A DNA stretch of 64,000 bases from an uncultured beta proteobacterium (GCA_903875275.1 CAIQVX010000359.1:1-64000), one strand, 5' to 3'. Positions 26,362 through 37,074 are shown, numbered from the stretch's first letter. Made by a program: numbers and translations. The notes: generated by a model not told the origin, from the letters alone.

Positions 26362-29300
26362 TCACTGGAACCCGAAAGCCGGGCCCAAGCCGTCAAAGGC
26401 ATAGCGCAGGTAGAAACTGCCAGCCTGCTGCGAAAAATTGCGGCTGTTTTCGAAGGTCAGACGCCCACCCAGGGTGAATCTGGGAGCCAGCAGGTACTCA
26501 AACGATCCGAACAGGTTGTAGCCCAAACCCGAGCCCGATTCGGCCTCGTAGTAGGTCGGGTACAGGGCTCCCGCCTTCAGCACCCAGGCGCTCTGCAACT
26601 TTGCATCGTTCGGAAAGTAGGCTACCCGGTCCTGCGAAAATTTCTGCAGGCTGAAGTCGCCGCCGATCTGGTAGCTCAGTGCGCCACGGCGCCCCGAGAG
26701 CTCCCATGGAATACCGAGGCTGAAGTACTGCTGCGGACTGAAATAGCCGCCATGCCCGAGTGTGTAGAAGCCCAGATTGTCCCGGTACGCCATGGCGGTC
26801 ATGTTCAGTCCTGCCTTGAATTTGGCACTTGAACTCTGGTAGATCCGCCAGTACGCGCCCATGCTGGCTTCAAACTGCGTGTTGTCCTTGACACCTTGGC
26901 CGCTGAGTTGGGCTGCACCCAGGTCGGCGTACACACCGCGCTCATCGCCTCCGAAATTGAAATTGAATTGCGCTCCGGTCTTCACCACGCCACCCCAGAC
27001 TTGCAACGTCTGCGGATCGCGCATGCCGGCTGCGGAGAGCACGCTGTCGGTGACAGCGCGCCGACTCAAAACCCCTTTGAGCGTGAAATCTTCCAGACGC
27101 GTGGCAAAGCTCAGTTCGCCAACAAGATGCGTCACCAGAAAACCCAGCGGCGTGGTGCCGATCCGCAGGCTCATGTCCTCGTCGCGATAGCCGACGGACA
27201 GGCCAACGCCGCTGGCATCCTGGTCCGGCACGGGATCAAAGCCGGCCTGCAGCGGCCCCAGCCCGGCGGAACCCACCCTGGCGATATTGCCCGGATCACT
27301 GCGGTTGAGCGTACCCACGCCGAGCACTGTGGGTGTCAGTTTCAGTGTGAATGCACCGTTGCCCCCACTGGGCAGGGCCAACTCGATCGGGAATTCAAAT
27401 TCGCTCAGGCGACCCAGCCCGGGTTCCCCGGTGCGTGTGCGAAATCGCGGGGTGACGTCCATGGTCAGAGCCAGTTTCAGCTTCGTCGCGCTGATCTCGT
27501 CTTCCAGTGTGGGCTCCCTCGGCGCCGGCACGGGCGCAGGCGCGGCCGTGATGCTGCGTGCAGTGATGACTGGCGTGAGCACTTCCGGCACACGGGCCAG
27601 CGCCGGTCTGCTGGCGGACGCTACCCCTTTTGACTCACGCAGTTCCGGGATCGGCAGCAGGCCGCCGTGTTCGTTGGCCGGTGCCGCCGCCAGATCCGTA
27701 CCCCTGGCCGAGTTTGCCACCCTGGGACGCTGCAGCGCCTGCGCCCGCTCAAGATACTGCAAGGCCTGCTCCGGATTGCCGCTTTCGCGCTGCACACGTG
27801 CCATGGCCATCAATGCACGCACATCTTCAGGTGCAATTTCCAGCGCCACTTCGGCATGAAGGGCAGCCGTGTCGGGCGCTTTGGCAGCAAGCGCAACGGC
27901 AATGGCAAACAGACGGTGATCCAGGTCACCCGGTTCGCGCGCTATCACTTCCTCCGCCGTCGCCAGTGCCTTGCGTGAGTCACCCGCAGAGTTTTCAATG
28001 CGCGCCAGTGCCATCAGCAGGCGCGGCTCATCCGATCGCTCCAGAGCCTGACTGACGATGCGCAGGGCATCATCAAGCTGCCCGGTCTGACGCAGGGCAT
28101 CGATTTGGCGCAGCGTGAAGGCCAGGATGATCTTGTTGATGTCTTCCTGCTGTGTGGTGCTCAGGCGGGGCGATTGCGCCAGCGCCCGCAACACGGGGGT
28201 CAATTCCGCGTCGCGCTTGTCATCGAGCAGAACGCCCGCGTACTGGATACGCAAGTCAATGTTGTCGGCTGGCAGACGTTGGACAATGTCGCGCATCAGG
28301 CGCAATGCTTCAGCCGGCTGCCCCAGGCCCGACCAGCATCCTGCCACCAGCGCCGACAGGGAAATATCGCCGCTCGCCTGCAATTCCGCCTGCTGCGCCA
28401 CCTCCCGTGCCTGGCGCAAATTGCCCTGGGCGTACAGCTGCTGAGCACGCCGCACCTGCAGATTGACGGAAATTCGGCGCAGGTCATCCAGAATATTGGC
28501 GTTGCGGGCCGGCACCGGGATGCGCTCAATGGTTGCCAGCGCCTCAGGCCACATCTTCTGTTCTGCGTACAACAGGGCTCGGGCATGCAGTGCCTCGGGC
28601 AGCTTGGGTTGGATCGTCAGAAGGGCCTCAAGCATGGTTTGGGCGCGTCCTGGATCGCCAAGGCGCTGATACTGACGCGCCAGGGCCAGGCGTACCCAGG
28701 GATCCGCCGGATCCAGCATCAGGGCCACCTCCAGCCTGGTCACAGCCGCCCGGTAGTCTGCCGCGCGCTCATCGGCTTCCGCCAGCTTGAGCATGGCGTT
28801 GGCCTTGAGCTGGTTGAGCCCCCCCATCTTCTGGGCAGTGGCTTCGTCCAGCGTCGAGATCAGGGCCATGGCCTCAGCCTCACGTGCTGTTCGCAGCAGC
28901 ACGGCGATCAGCCCCCGAAACGCGCCTGGATCGCTGGCGGATGTCTTGAGCGCCAGGCGGTACATGGCCTCGGCCTTGTCGAGCTGGCGTTTCTCCAGCC
29001 ACAGGTCGCCCCACAGAACCTGGCCCAGGACCTGCTGGTCGTCGAGTTTGGTGGCCTGTGCCAGCTTCTCCTCGGACTCGATCAGTTTGCCGGCTTCCCG
29101 CGCTGCCACGACCTGCTGGATCAGGGTCCAGTAGTGCGCACTGTCGCGCGCCTGCTTCCATCGCCCCGCATTGCGACGGTCGCGCAGCATCGCCTGATCG
29201 AGCAGACGAAGTGCCTCTGCGAAGGATTGCTGGCGCAAGCGCACGGTTCCGAGGCCACCCAGTGAGTCCGCGTCACGCGGCTTCTTCGCCAGAATGGCTT

Positions 29301-30162
29301 CAAAACGCGCGCCTGCCGCTTCCACGTCACCCTGTTCGAGCAACGTGAAGCCTGCCTGGCTGGGTTTCTGCCGCACACCTTTCCTGGCATCGGCCAGTGA
29401 CTGGTCCAGTGCCGCGAGTCGCTCCTGCACAGCCTGATCATCAGGATTCCTGGACAAATAGCCTGTCATCAGGGCGCGGTCCGCGCGTCGCGCATCGAGC
29501 CAGACCAGCGCCTGGCTCAAACTCTGTCGCACTTCCGGATCGGCCTGACTCATGGCCGACAGACGGCGTATGCCTTCGCGCCGCGTTGCCTCCCGGTAAG
29601 TCAGGTGCCGCGCCAGCGCGAACACATAGCGCGGATTCTCAGGGCTGGCACGTACCAGTTCCTCCAGACCGCCGCGCGCCTCATCCCAGCCCTCCCGGGT
29701 CGCACCGAGGGTCTGGTAGTACTCCAGGCCCAGTTGCCCGGTCGGCTTGCTGGTACCCAGGGCGCTGCGGTAGTTGCTGGCAGCGGCTTCCGGTTGACCG
29801 GCTTGCGCCAGTTTGCGTGCAGCACGGATAGCAGGCGCGTTTTTTCCGGCCCTGAGCGCCATCTCGAGTTCTGCCAGACCCGCTGGCGCTGCCGCCAGTT
29901 GGGTTGCCCGCAGGTAGAGCTCCTGTGCCTGCGCCAGTTGGCCAGCGCGCGCCTGAAGGACGCCCAGTCGCACCAGCCCCTCGGGATGATTCGCATCGGC
30001 GCGCAGCAGTTTCTGCCAGGCCCCGATCGCAAGATCATCCCGGCCGCTCTGCTGCCAGTAGCGTGCCTGCTCCACCAGCTTGCGGGTAGCCGCATCGTCA
30101 GCCGCCCAGGCCGATGAAAGACCACTGCCAAGCGCAACAATCAGAAGAATCAGTTTTTTCAT
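26362..30162 (-). CDS. bcsC: Cellulose synthase complex outer-membrane TPR/porin subunit BcsC
   Basis: ~1266 aa, signal peptide MKKLILLIVALGSGLSSAWA, many TPRs, C-terminal BcsC barrel ending GSFYLRYAFDGLGPAFGFQ; in bcs operon. Confidence 0.93.
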   Translation of the reverse strand: MKKLILLIVALGSGLSSAWAADDAATRKLVEQARYWQQSGRDDLAIGAWQKLLRADANHPEGLVRLGVLQARAGQLAQAQELYLRATQLAAAPAGLAELEMALRAGKNAPAIRAARKLAQAGQPEAAASNYRSALGTSKPTGQLGLEYYQTLGATREGWDEARGGLEELVRASPENPRYVFALARHLTYREATRREGIRRLSAMSQADPEVRQSLSQALVWLDARRADRALMTGYLSRNPDDQAVQERLAALDQSLADARKGVRQKPSQAGFTLLEQGDVEAAGARFEAILAKKPRDADSLGGLGTVRLRQQSFAEALRLLDQAMLRDRRNAGRWKQARDSAHYWTLIQQVVAAREAGKLIESEEKLAQATKLDDQQVLGQVLWGDLWLEKRQLDKAEAMYRLALKTSASDPGAFRGLIAVLLRTAREAEAMALISTLDEATAQKMGGLNQLKANAMLKLAEADERAADYRAAVTRLEVALMLDPADPWVRLALARQYQRLGDPGRAQTMLEALLTIQPKLPEALHARALLYAEQKMWPEALATIERIPVPARNANILDDLRRISVNLQVRRAQQLYAQGNLRQAREVAQQAELQASGDISLSALVAGCWSGLGQPAEALRLMRDIVQRLPADNIDLRIQYAGVLLDDKRDAELTPVLRALAQSPRLSTTQQEDINKIILAFTLRQIDALRQTGQLDDALRIVSQALERSDEPRLLMALARIENSAGDSRKALATAEEVIAREPGDLDHRLFAIAVALAAKAPDTAALHAEVALEIAPEDVRALMAMARVQRESGNPEQALQYLERAQALQRPRVANSARGTDLAAAPANEHGGLLPIPELRESKGVASASRPALARVPEVLTPVITARSITAAPAPVPAPREPTLEDEISATKLKLALTMDVTPRFRTRTGEPGLGRLSEFEFPIELALPSGGNGAFTLKLTPTVLGVGTLNRSDPGNIARVGSAGLGPLQAGFDPVPDQDASGVGLSVGYRDEDMSLRIGTTPLGFLVTHLVGELSFATRLEDFTLKGVLSRRAVTDSVLSAAGMRDPQTLQVWGGVVKTGAQFNFNFGGDERGVYADLGAAQLSGQGVKDNTQFEASMGAYWRIYQSSSAKFKAGLNMTAMAYRDNLGFYTLGHGGYFSPQQYFSLGIPWELSGRRGALSYQIGGDFSLQKFSQDRVAYFPNDAKLQSAWVLKAGALYPTYYEAESGSGLGYNLFGSFEYLLAPRFTLGGRLTFENSRNFSQQAGSFYLRYAFDGLGPAFGFQ

Positions 30163-30167
30163 TTGAA

Positions 30168-31304
30168 TCACATTGTGCATGACGAACCCACTCCCCATTG
30201 CAAGCGACCGTCCGGCGCAAACCGGAAACGCTGATCCATCCATCCCAGGGCAAACAGCCCCAGGGCCTGCTCATAGTAAACCGACGGAACGCCACCCATT
30301 GCAATAATTCTGAGTCGCTGCTGTCGGGCTGCCGATCTGGCTCCCACGGCCTCCAGAAAGGGCAGCAGGGCCGCTGAAAAGCCGCCCGGGCCACTGCCCC
30401 CCTGGGCCCGACCCGAACTGGCATCCACCATGACCGGCGGCACCAGCAGCTGCTCAACCAGCCTCGTCATCCCCTTCATGCGCGCCAACAAACGCACACG
30501 GTAAGGGTCTTCGACCGGGGTCATGGCCGCCCAGAGATAGGTCCGGATGGCGTCAAAACCACCCTTGAAACCGATCGCCGGATCGAGCACGAAGCCGCGC
30601 TCCGACACCGCAACCCAGTCTGGCACCAGGTACTGTGGTGTGACCGATTCCAGCATGCTGACGGTGCTGTCCGCCAGCGCAGTCCACACGCCGGACGGCA
30701 CCTCCGTGGCCAGCCCGCGCAGCACCGGCATGGGCAGGTAGCTCGGGTTGAGCTGCCAGCCTCCACTCTTCAGGGCAAAGCCCTGCGGCCCGGGCAGCAA
30801 CACCGGGCCCAGGCCCGCCACATTAATCACAAGTTCCTTTTGAATGCGCGCCTGCATCAGTTCTGCACTGGCTTGCAGGCTGCTGTCAGGCCAGCGTCGT
30901 GCCGCCTGAAACAGGACATAGACCAGCCAGAGATCAGCGTCGCTGGCCGCGTTGCTGTCCAGCACGCCCCAGCTACCGTCGATGCGCCGGCCCCAGTGCC
31001 AGGCCAGCAACCGCGCAGACAGGTCGCCCTGTGCCAGATTGGCGCGGGTCCAGCTCAGCAGCCGATCAAACGTGGAACGGTCGTTGGCGACGAGCGCAAA
31101 GAACATGGCGTAGGCCTGCCCTTCCGAGGTCGAGTGACTGTCCGCGGAATAATCGACAACACGTCCGTCGCCCTGAATGAACTTCTCCCTGAACGTGATC
31201 CAGTCCGGCCAGCTGTCGCAATTCGCCGCCAGCGAGTCCGTCAGCGGGCTGGTGGCGGCGGCCAGCGCGGTCAGCACACTCAGGAAGTGCCGCCGCGACT
31301 TCAT
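30168..31304 (-). CDS. bcsZ: GH8 endoglucanase BcsZ
   Basis: W..F...FI..DGRVVDYSADSHSTSEGQAYAMFFALVANDRSTFDRLLSWTRANL GH8 signature; position in bcs operon. Confidence 0.93.
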   Translation of the reverse strand: MKSRRHFLSVLTALAAATSPLTDSLAANCDSWPDWITFREKFIQGDGRVVDYSADSHSTSEGQAYAMFFALVANDRSTFDRLLSWTRANLAQGDLSARLLAWHWGRRIDGSWGVLDSNAASDADLWLVYVLFQAARRWPDSSLQASAELMQARIQKELVINVAGLGPVLLPGPQGFALKSGGWQLNPSYLPMPVLRGLATEVPSGVWTALADSTVSMLESVTPQYLVPDWVAVSERGFVLDPAIGFKGGFDAIRTYLWAAMTPVEDPYRVRLLARMKGMTRLVEQLLVPPVMVDASSGRAQGGSGPGGFSAALLPFLEAVGARSAARQQRLRIIAMGGVPSVYYEQALGLFALGWMDQRFRFAPDGRLQWGVGSSCTM

Positions 31305-31342
31305 GCGAACCAGTTGTCTGCCGACCGACACCGCCGCGCACC

Positions 31343-33676
31343 TTACTCGGACTTGTGTTGCATGCGCCGCGCAGCAACCTCCCGCAAAGCGCGGTACATG
31401 AAGGTCGCCAGCAGGATGCAGATCAAGATACCGATCAGGCTCGCCAGCACCGGGTGACTGGCAAAGGCCCAGCGCAGATGGATCGTCATAGGCAGCGAAC
31501 CGAGGTAATAGGTCTCACCGACCTTGGCATGCCGATCCCCCTTGTCGTCCACCAGCACAAAGTCGCCCTGAACGCTCTTGATGCGCACCGGGTCGAGCAG
31601 GATGTCTGCAATCTTCAGCAAATCAGCCGCCTTGTCGGCATACAACAGCACAACGCTGCGCCGCGCCTGCAGCGGTGACTCAAACGCCATCAGACTTGTC
31701 AGGTCGCCACCGCCTTTCAATTTCAGGATGCCGTCCGGGCGCGGTATGTCCTGCACATCCTTCTCTTCCCAGCGATAGAGGGCGCGCCGGAAGATGTCAG
31801 GCTCGCGCAGCCGTTGCTCACCATCGACCTGCAGCAGCGGCAGACGGTCCGCCCACTTGGACATCAGGCTCTGGTCCTGCGCCGAACCGATGACAATCAG
31901 ATCGCGCTGAGCCACCTTGTCGACTTCCGTGGACGAGACCACCGCATGACGCAGGGCCGGATAGGCAGTAGCCTCACCCATGCGTCCTGCGATCATCAGG
32001 TAAGCGCCGATTTCGTCCGCGTTGGGTTGTTCCGGCAACACAAATGCTGTCTCCGACAAATCGGCCAATCGGGTGAACGGGAAGCCGATCTTGCTGAACG
32101 AGGCGAGATCAGGCAAGGCGGCGTAACGCGGAAATCCGCTGAAGTCGAGCGTCGATTCCGGATCGATGGCACCGCGCAGGTTGTCGGGCAGCGTGTCCCT
32201 GCATTCCCCTTCCTTGATCAGGTCAAAGAAGTAGTGAAACTGAAGCTGGTTGCGCCCGTCAAATCGGTGCAACGGTACGTGCAGCAGTTCCTCCTGGTAG
32301 TTCGGCGTCTTGCCGAAGAAGGGTGTCTTCAGCAGATTCTTGCTTTCCGGCTTCCTGCCGGGTTCATCCAGAGCCAGCGCGCGAACGAATTCCTCGTTGA
32401 AACTGACATTCAGGCTCGACTTCTTGCCCAGTGGCGGCGCTGAAAAACGGTACTTCAAGTCCAGCGGTACACCCTGGCTGCGCCAGGTAAACAGGTCGGG
32501 TGCGACCCGGAAATTGACCCGGACAACATCCGGAAAGAACCCCTGCACCTGCAGGTCTTCGGGCTGTGCCAGTTCGGCAAACCGGACCGGTCTGTCGCTC
32601 GGCACCCAGGCCGGCGCGTCATAGGGTTTGCGCGGCGGTGGCTCGACGTCCTGAGAGACCACAATCCGTCGCCCGCTGGGTGTGCCATTGCCCAACACCA
32701 GGGCGCGCACCGCGCGCAGCAGTTCTTCTTCGTTATCGCCCGTGATCAGCAGCAGCTTGGCGGCCGGATTGGTGGGGTGAGGCTCGATCGAGACGCTGGC
32801 CTGACCCGTCCCTGCCAGCGTACCCAGCTTGTCCCCGCCCTGCAGGACCACCACCGCGTTGCCGTCAGGCAGTGCGTTCAGGAAGGCCGGAAAGCGCGCG
32901 CCGCGATAGCTCGCCAGACTGCCAAACCAGGAGGCCATCACGCCTGCCGCCTTGAGTGTGCCAAACGAGGGCGCACTCCCGAACACAAAGGGAAGCTTCA
33001 GGCTCTGGTTATCGCGCTTGTCAAAAAAGGGCGCAGGCAGGTACTTCAGGTCGCCCGCCATGGCCAGCGGCACCAGTGTCAATTCAAGTCGCCCGAGATT
33101 GCTCAGTTCAAGCCACAGGGAACTGTGCAGGGGGTCCTCGCACTTGTAGGTGTAGTGCCCGATCAGGCGAAACTGGAGCTTGTTGTAATCGGTGAAAAAC
33201 CGTGGATCCAGGTCGATTTCGCGCTTGTTGCCAAGCACCTTGTCGTGCGGCAAAGCAATGACGGAGGATATTTCGCCATTGAGCATCACGTTGAGGTGGC
33301 TCAATTCCGGCAGCAGCGAAGGGGAATAGGCATAGTCAAACTTGAGCTTGGCCGAGGCGACGACTTCATCGGACCGGATCGCAAACGGCAGCGACATGGA
33401 CCCTTCGACCCCGCGCAGGCGGATCGGTGTCAGTGCACCAAGCTCCTTGAACGTGTACGACATGACGCGCGGGCGCGCCAGGGCAATCGCCGGACTGCTG
33501 CTTGCCAACGCTGCAGCGGCAACTGGGCTTTCCTTCTCCGTGATGATGGCCGATTTGTGCGTTCTGGCTTCCACGGGCGTGCCAAACAGAGTCAGCAAGC
33601 CCGTGCACAGGGCAAGCACCAGGGCAAGCTTCAGGACCGGGTCGCGCAGAGGCCCCGGCATTGCAAACAGCTTCAT
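31343..33676 (-). CDS. bcsB: Cellulose synthase regulatory subunit BcsB
   Basis: LRGVEGSMSLPFAIRSDEVVASAKLKFDYAYSPSLLPELSHLNVMLNGE; C-terminal TM; ATGA overlap with bcsA if start is MKLFAMPG. Confidence 0.93.
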   Translation of the reverse strand: MKLFAMPGPLRDPVLKLALVLALCTGLLTLFGTPVEARTHKSAIITEKESPVAAAALASSSPAIALARPRVMSYTFKELGALTPIRLRGVEGSMSLPFAIRSDEVVASAKLKFDYAYSPSLLPELSHLNVMLNGEISSVIALPHDKVLGNKREIDLDPRFFTDYNKLQFRLIGHYTYKCEDPLHSSLWLELSNLGRLELTLVPLAMAGDLKYLPAPFFDKRDNQSLKLPFVFGSAPSFGTLKAAGVMASWFGSLASYRGARFPAFLNALPDGNAVVVLQGGDKLGTLAGTGQASVSIEPHPTNPAAKLLLITGDNEEELLRAVRALVLGNGTPSGRRIVVSQDVEPPPRKPYDAPAWVPSDRPVRFAELAQPEDLQVQGFFPDVVRVNFRVAPDLFTWRSQGVPLDLKYRFSAPPLGKKSSLNVSFNEEFVRALALDEPGRKPESKNLLKTPFFGKTPNYQEELLHVPLHRFDGRNQLQFHYFFDLIKEGECRDTLPDNLRGAIDPESTLDFSGFPRYAALPDLASFSKIGFPFTRLADLSETAFVLPEQPNADEIGAYLMIAGRMGEATAYPALRHAVVSSTEVDKVAQRDLIVIGSAQDQSLMSKWADRLPLLQVDGEQRLREPDIFRRALYRWEEKDVQDIPRPDGILKLKGGGDLTSLMAFESPLQARRSVVLLYADKAADLLKIADILLDPVRIKSVQGDFVLVDDKGDRHAKVGETYYLGSLPMTIHLRWAFASHPVLASLIGILICILLATFMYRALREVAARRMQHKSE

Positions 33677-35901
33677 TTTTTCCATACCTCCAGACGCCTC
33701 CACTGCGCAGTCGGGCCCAACCTTCTGAGCATGCGAAGCAGGCCATCAACACCGACACCCAGCACCTCGCGCAAGCCGCGCAGAGGCCTGTCAATATCGC
33801 GGTCGGACAACCAGCGCTGCCACGCATCGCCGCGCGAGTAGGTCGCAGCGACCAGTGCACGGTAGTCTTCCAGACTCATATTGTCAAAACGGGCACGCAG
33901 GACCCGCCCCTGATTGAAGACCACAGCCGCCGGGATGGCAAATTCGCGATCACCCCGAAACAGCGAGATTCTGACCGGACTGCCCTGCTCAACGGCGAGT
34001 TCGACTGGCAGCTTGATGGCCAGGCCACCTTCCGAGAAGTCTTCCGCTTCACACGCGACCGTGCGCCCGTTGGGCAAGCGGATCATCGCCGGCAGACTGA
34101 TTTGAACCCGCCAGTGCTTGCGGATCTGGCGCGCTTCCAGCGCCACCGACATGGTGGCTGCGAGAATGGTGAGGTTGTAGAGCGTCCACAGCAGGTTGAA
34201 CAGCACGGTGCCGAATTCGTGGGTATTCCACCAGAACAGGCGGCCAACGCCGATGCCCAGTCCAATCACGTTGAAAGCCAGAATGACAAGGTAAGGCAGC
34301 GAGATTTTCCAGTCAAAATATTCCTTGTCAACGCGTCCCCCCTTGGCGGTGACGTTGAAATTGCCCAGCTTCGGGTTGATGATCGCCAGCGTCGTTGGCA
34401 CCATGATGTACCAGGCCAGTGCCGTCTCGTAGACTTCGGCCCAGAAAGTATGGCGGTGGTTGCCCTGCATCCGGGAATTGGCAATATTGGCATGAATCAG
34501 GTGGGGCAACGCATAGACCGCGATCAGGTCGGCCGAGGCCTGGATCACGTGCGCCTCAAAAAAAAGGTAGGTCAGCGGCGCGGTCAGAAAGATGATCCGT
34601 GGCAGTCCGTAGAAGAAGTGCATCATGGCATTGAGGTAGCACAGGCGCTGGGGCCAGCGCAGTCCCTTGCCAAACAACGGGTTGTCCAGACGGAAAATCT
34701 GCGCCATGCCGCGCGCCCAACGGATGCGCTGCCCCACGTGCGCCGAAAGGCTTTCGGTGGCCAGACCCGCGGCCTGAATCACGCCCAGGTAAGCCGTGTT
34801 GTAGCCCCGGCGGTGCAGCTTGAGCGCGGTATGGGCGTCTTCGGTCACCGTCTCGATCGCCACCCCGCCAACTTCCAGCAGCATGGTGCGCCGCAGGACG
34901 GCGCAGGAACCGCAGAAGAAGGCCGCGTTCCAGAGATCGTTGCCGTCCTGGACCAGTCCGTAGAAAAGCTCACCCTCATTGGGCATTTGCCGGAACAACT
35001 GCAAGTTGCGCTCGAACGGATCGGGTGACAGGAAATGGTGCGGCGTCTGAACCATGGCAAGCTGGCGATCTTGCAGGAACAGCCCGACCGTCGCCTGCAG
35101 GAAAGTCCGGGTAGGAATGTGGTCGCAATCAAAAATGGCGATCAACTCGCCATTCGTGTCGGGCAGTGCCGCGTTGATATTTCCGGCCTTGGCATGGAGG
35201 TTGTTCGAACGTGTCACGTAATTGACGCCAACCGAGGCAGCAAACTCGCGGAAATCGTCACGGCGCCCGTCGTCCAGCAGATACACATTCATCTTGTCGC
35301 GTGGCCAGTCCATGGCAAGCGCGGCAATGACCGTTGGCATGACCACCGACAGGGGCTCGTTGTACGAGGGTATGAAGACATCCACCGTGGGCCACAACGA
35401 CAGGTCCTGGGGCATGGGCACCGGCTGGCGGCGCAGCGGCCAGGCGGTCTGAAAGAAGCCGATGATCAGAATGAGCCAGGCGTAGAACTCAGCAGCCAGC
35501 AATCCCAGCCCCAGCAGCAGATCCGCACTGATGTCCAGTTGCATGCTGGTGGTAAAACGCCAGTACAGGTACCGTGTGGATGCCAGCACCGACAGGCTGA
35601 CGAGAACCAGCGTCACCAGGGTTCCGACATAGCGGCGGATGTACAGGGCGAGCGCCGCGATCACCAGTGAAAACACCAGCTGCTCGTTGCGTGAAAACGG
35701 AATTGTGATCAGCAGCAGGAACAGCACCAGGCAGCCGATCGATGTCACCACGAGCACGCCCGGTGCCGACCATGCCGACCAGTTCACCAGCCGGTTGCCC
35801 GACTCGTTGAGAAGGCCGTAAAGGTAGCGCGGGTTGAACAGCGAGCGAGCACCCGCGCCCCGGTGCTCGCGCCAGCGCGACGGAATCGAACGCAGGTTCA
35901 T
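33673..35901 (-). CDS. bcsA: Cellulose synthase catalytic subunit BcsA (UDP-forming) with PilZ domain
   Basis: VDVFIPSYNEPLSVV, LLDDGRRDDF, IFDCDHIPTRTF, VTEDAHTALKLHRRGY, GQRIRWARGMAQIF (QxxRW); PilZ RKHWRV...DFSEGGLAIKLP. Confidence 0.97.
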   Translation of the reverse strand: MNLRSIPSRWREHRGAGARSLFNPRYLYGLLNESGNRLVNWSAWSAPGVLVVTSIGCLVLFLLLITIPFSRNEQLVFSLVIAALALYIRRYVGTLVTLVLVSLSVLASTRYLYWRFTTSMQLDISADLLLGLGLLAAEFYAWLILIIGFFQTAWPLRRQPVPMPQDLSLWPTVDVFIPSYNEPLSVVMPTVIAALAMDWPRDKMNVYLLDDGRRDDFREFAASVGVNYVTRSNNLHAKAGNINAALPDTNGELIAIFDCDHIPTRTFLQATVGLFLQDRQLAMVQTPHHFLSPDPFERNLQLFRQMPNEGELFYGLVQDGNDLWNAAFFCGSCAVLRRTMLLEVGGVAIETVTEDAHTALKLHRRGYNTAYLGVIQAAGLATESLSAHVGQRIRWARGMAQIFRLDNPLFGKGLRWPQRLCYLNAMMHFFYGLPRIIFLTAPLTYLFFEAHVIQASADLIAVYALPHLIHANIANSRMQGNHRHTFWAEVYETALAWYIMVPTTLAIINPKLGNFNVTAKGGRVDKEYFDWKISLPYLVILAFNVIGLGIGVGRLFWWNTHEFGTVLFNLLWTLYNLTILAATMSVALEARQIRKHWRVQISLPAMIRLPNGRTVACEAEDFSEGGLAIKLPVELAVEQGSPVRISLFRGDREFAIPAAVVFNQGRVLRARFDNMSLEDYRALVAATYSRGDAWQRWLSDRDIDRPLRGLREVLGVGVDGLLRMLRRLGPTAQWRRLEVWKK

Positions 35902-36662
35902 CGAGCGGAGGGCTCCAGCAGACAACTCGCAAGGCGCTGAAAGTCCTGCGTCGCCTGACATCGCGGATCGTAGACCAGGACCGGCTGCAGGAATGCCAGA
36001 GCCTCACTCACCGCTTCGTCCCGGTGGATACCAACCGGCAGCAGGCGCTTGCCCAGTCGTTGCCGCAGCACTTCTCCCATATCGCGATTCAGCCGAACCG
36101 CTTCGTCCATCTGGTTCAGCAGGTACACCGTCTCCAGATCCGGACGCTGAAAACGCATCTGTTCGATCCAGGATTCCATCGCCATGATCGTCGAGTAGGA
36201 ACCGGCATCGGGCAGCAACACGATCAGTACCAGATCGGCACAGGCAAAGGCCTGATTGAGGTAAACCGAAGGTCCCGGGGGCAGATCGATCAGCACCACG
36301 TCGTCTTCACCAAGGCCCGACTGCGCCAGTTGCCTGCCGAGCCAGTCGGGCTCGCTGGCCAGAATGTTCTCGAACGCTTCCCGCTCGGCCTCGCTGACCG
36401 CCCCGTACGGAATGCAGTTGACACCGTAGGCGCTGCCCACCAGCACGTCGCGCCAGTTGCGCCGCCGCAGCGACTGACGGCAGACACTCTGGCGCTCCAG
36501 TGCGTCCAGACCCAGATGCAGATGCAGCGCGTTTTGTGGATCGAGGTCGACCGTGCTGATACAGCCTTCCCCAAGTTCAGCCGCCATCGCAACGGCCAGA
36601 TTTGCAGTTACGGAGGTTTTTCCCACACCCCCTTTCATCGACACAACAACAACAACGCTCAT
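35898..36662 (-). CDS. bcsQ: Cellulose biosynthesis MinD-like ATPase BcsQ
   Basis: VSMKGGVGKTSVTANLAVAMAAEL, TVDLDPQNALHLHLGLD, VLIDLPPGPSVYLNQA. Confidence 0.92.
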   Translation of the reverse strand: MSVVVVVSMKGGVGKTSVTANLAVAMAAELGEGCISTVDLDPQNALHLHLGLDALERQSVCRQSLRRRNWRDVLVGSAYGVNCIPYGAVSEAEREAFENILASEPDWLGRQLAQSGLGEDDVVLIDLPPGPSVYLNQAFACADLVLIVLLPDAGSYSTIMAMESWIEQMRFQRPDLETVYLLNQMDEAVRLNRDMGEVLRQRLGKRLLPVGIHRDEAVSEALAFLQPVLVYDPRCQATQDFQRLASCLLEPSAR

Positions 36663-36698
36663 ACTGCTCCCGGCTGCAAAATTGTAGAAAGAAGAGGG

Positions 36699-36971
36699 TC
36701 AGCCCCTGGACCTCGCCTTTTCCCTGATCCTGGCACCGCCCTCAAGGCGACCAAAGACCTGGCTCAGCGGACTGTATTCCAACCAGCCCTGTTTTTGCTG
36801 CGCTGACAGGGGCGGCGGCATGACACGCTGGTCAGGCGCCATGGACTTCATCAAGGGCCATTTGTTCTCTGCAAGGTCAGCATCGGCGTCGCGGTTGAAC
36901 TCCCTGAATTCACTGCTGCCGGACCAGAAAGTCCGAAACAGCGCACCCGCATCGTCGACACGTTTCGACAT
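36699..36971 (-). CDS. BcsP/BcsR-like small cellulose biosynthesis protein
   Basis: 90 aa MSKRVDDAGALFRTFWSGSSEFREFNRDADADLAENKWPLMKSM; KWPL motif and position immediately upstream of bcsQ. Confidence 0.6.
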   Translation of the reverse strand: MSKRVDDAGALFRTFWSGSSEFREFNRDADADLAENKWPLMKSMAPDQRVMPPPLSAQQKQGWLEYSPLSQVFGRLEGGARIREKARSRG

Positions 36972-37074
36972 CTTCACGTCCCCAGTGTTCGCACGCGCCG
37001 ACTCTCGCGCCTGGTCCGGAGGGATTATGGGGCATTTCAACTGCACCCGCCCCTGCAGCGGCGATGTAAACGCC

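Noticed and set aside
28105-29265. 386-aa plus-strand ORF antisense to bcsC (also 32777-33841 antisense to bcsB, 46774-47916 antisense to gatA)
   Set aside because: Same pattern of GC-rich antisense open frames; none has independent support.
33661-35028. 455-aa plus-strand ORF antisense to bcsA
   Set aside because: bcsA carries all catalytic and PilZ motifs on the minus strand; antisense frame is a GC-driven artefact.
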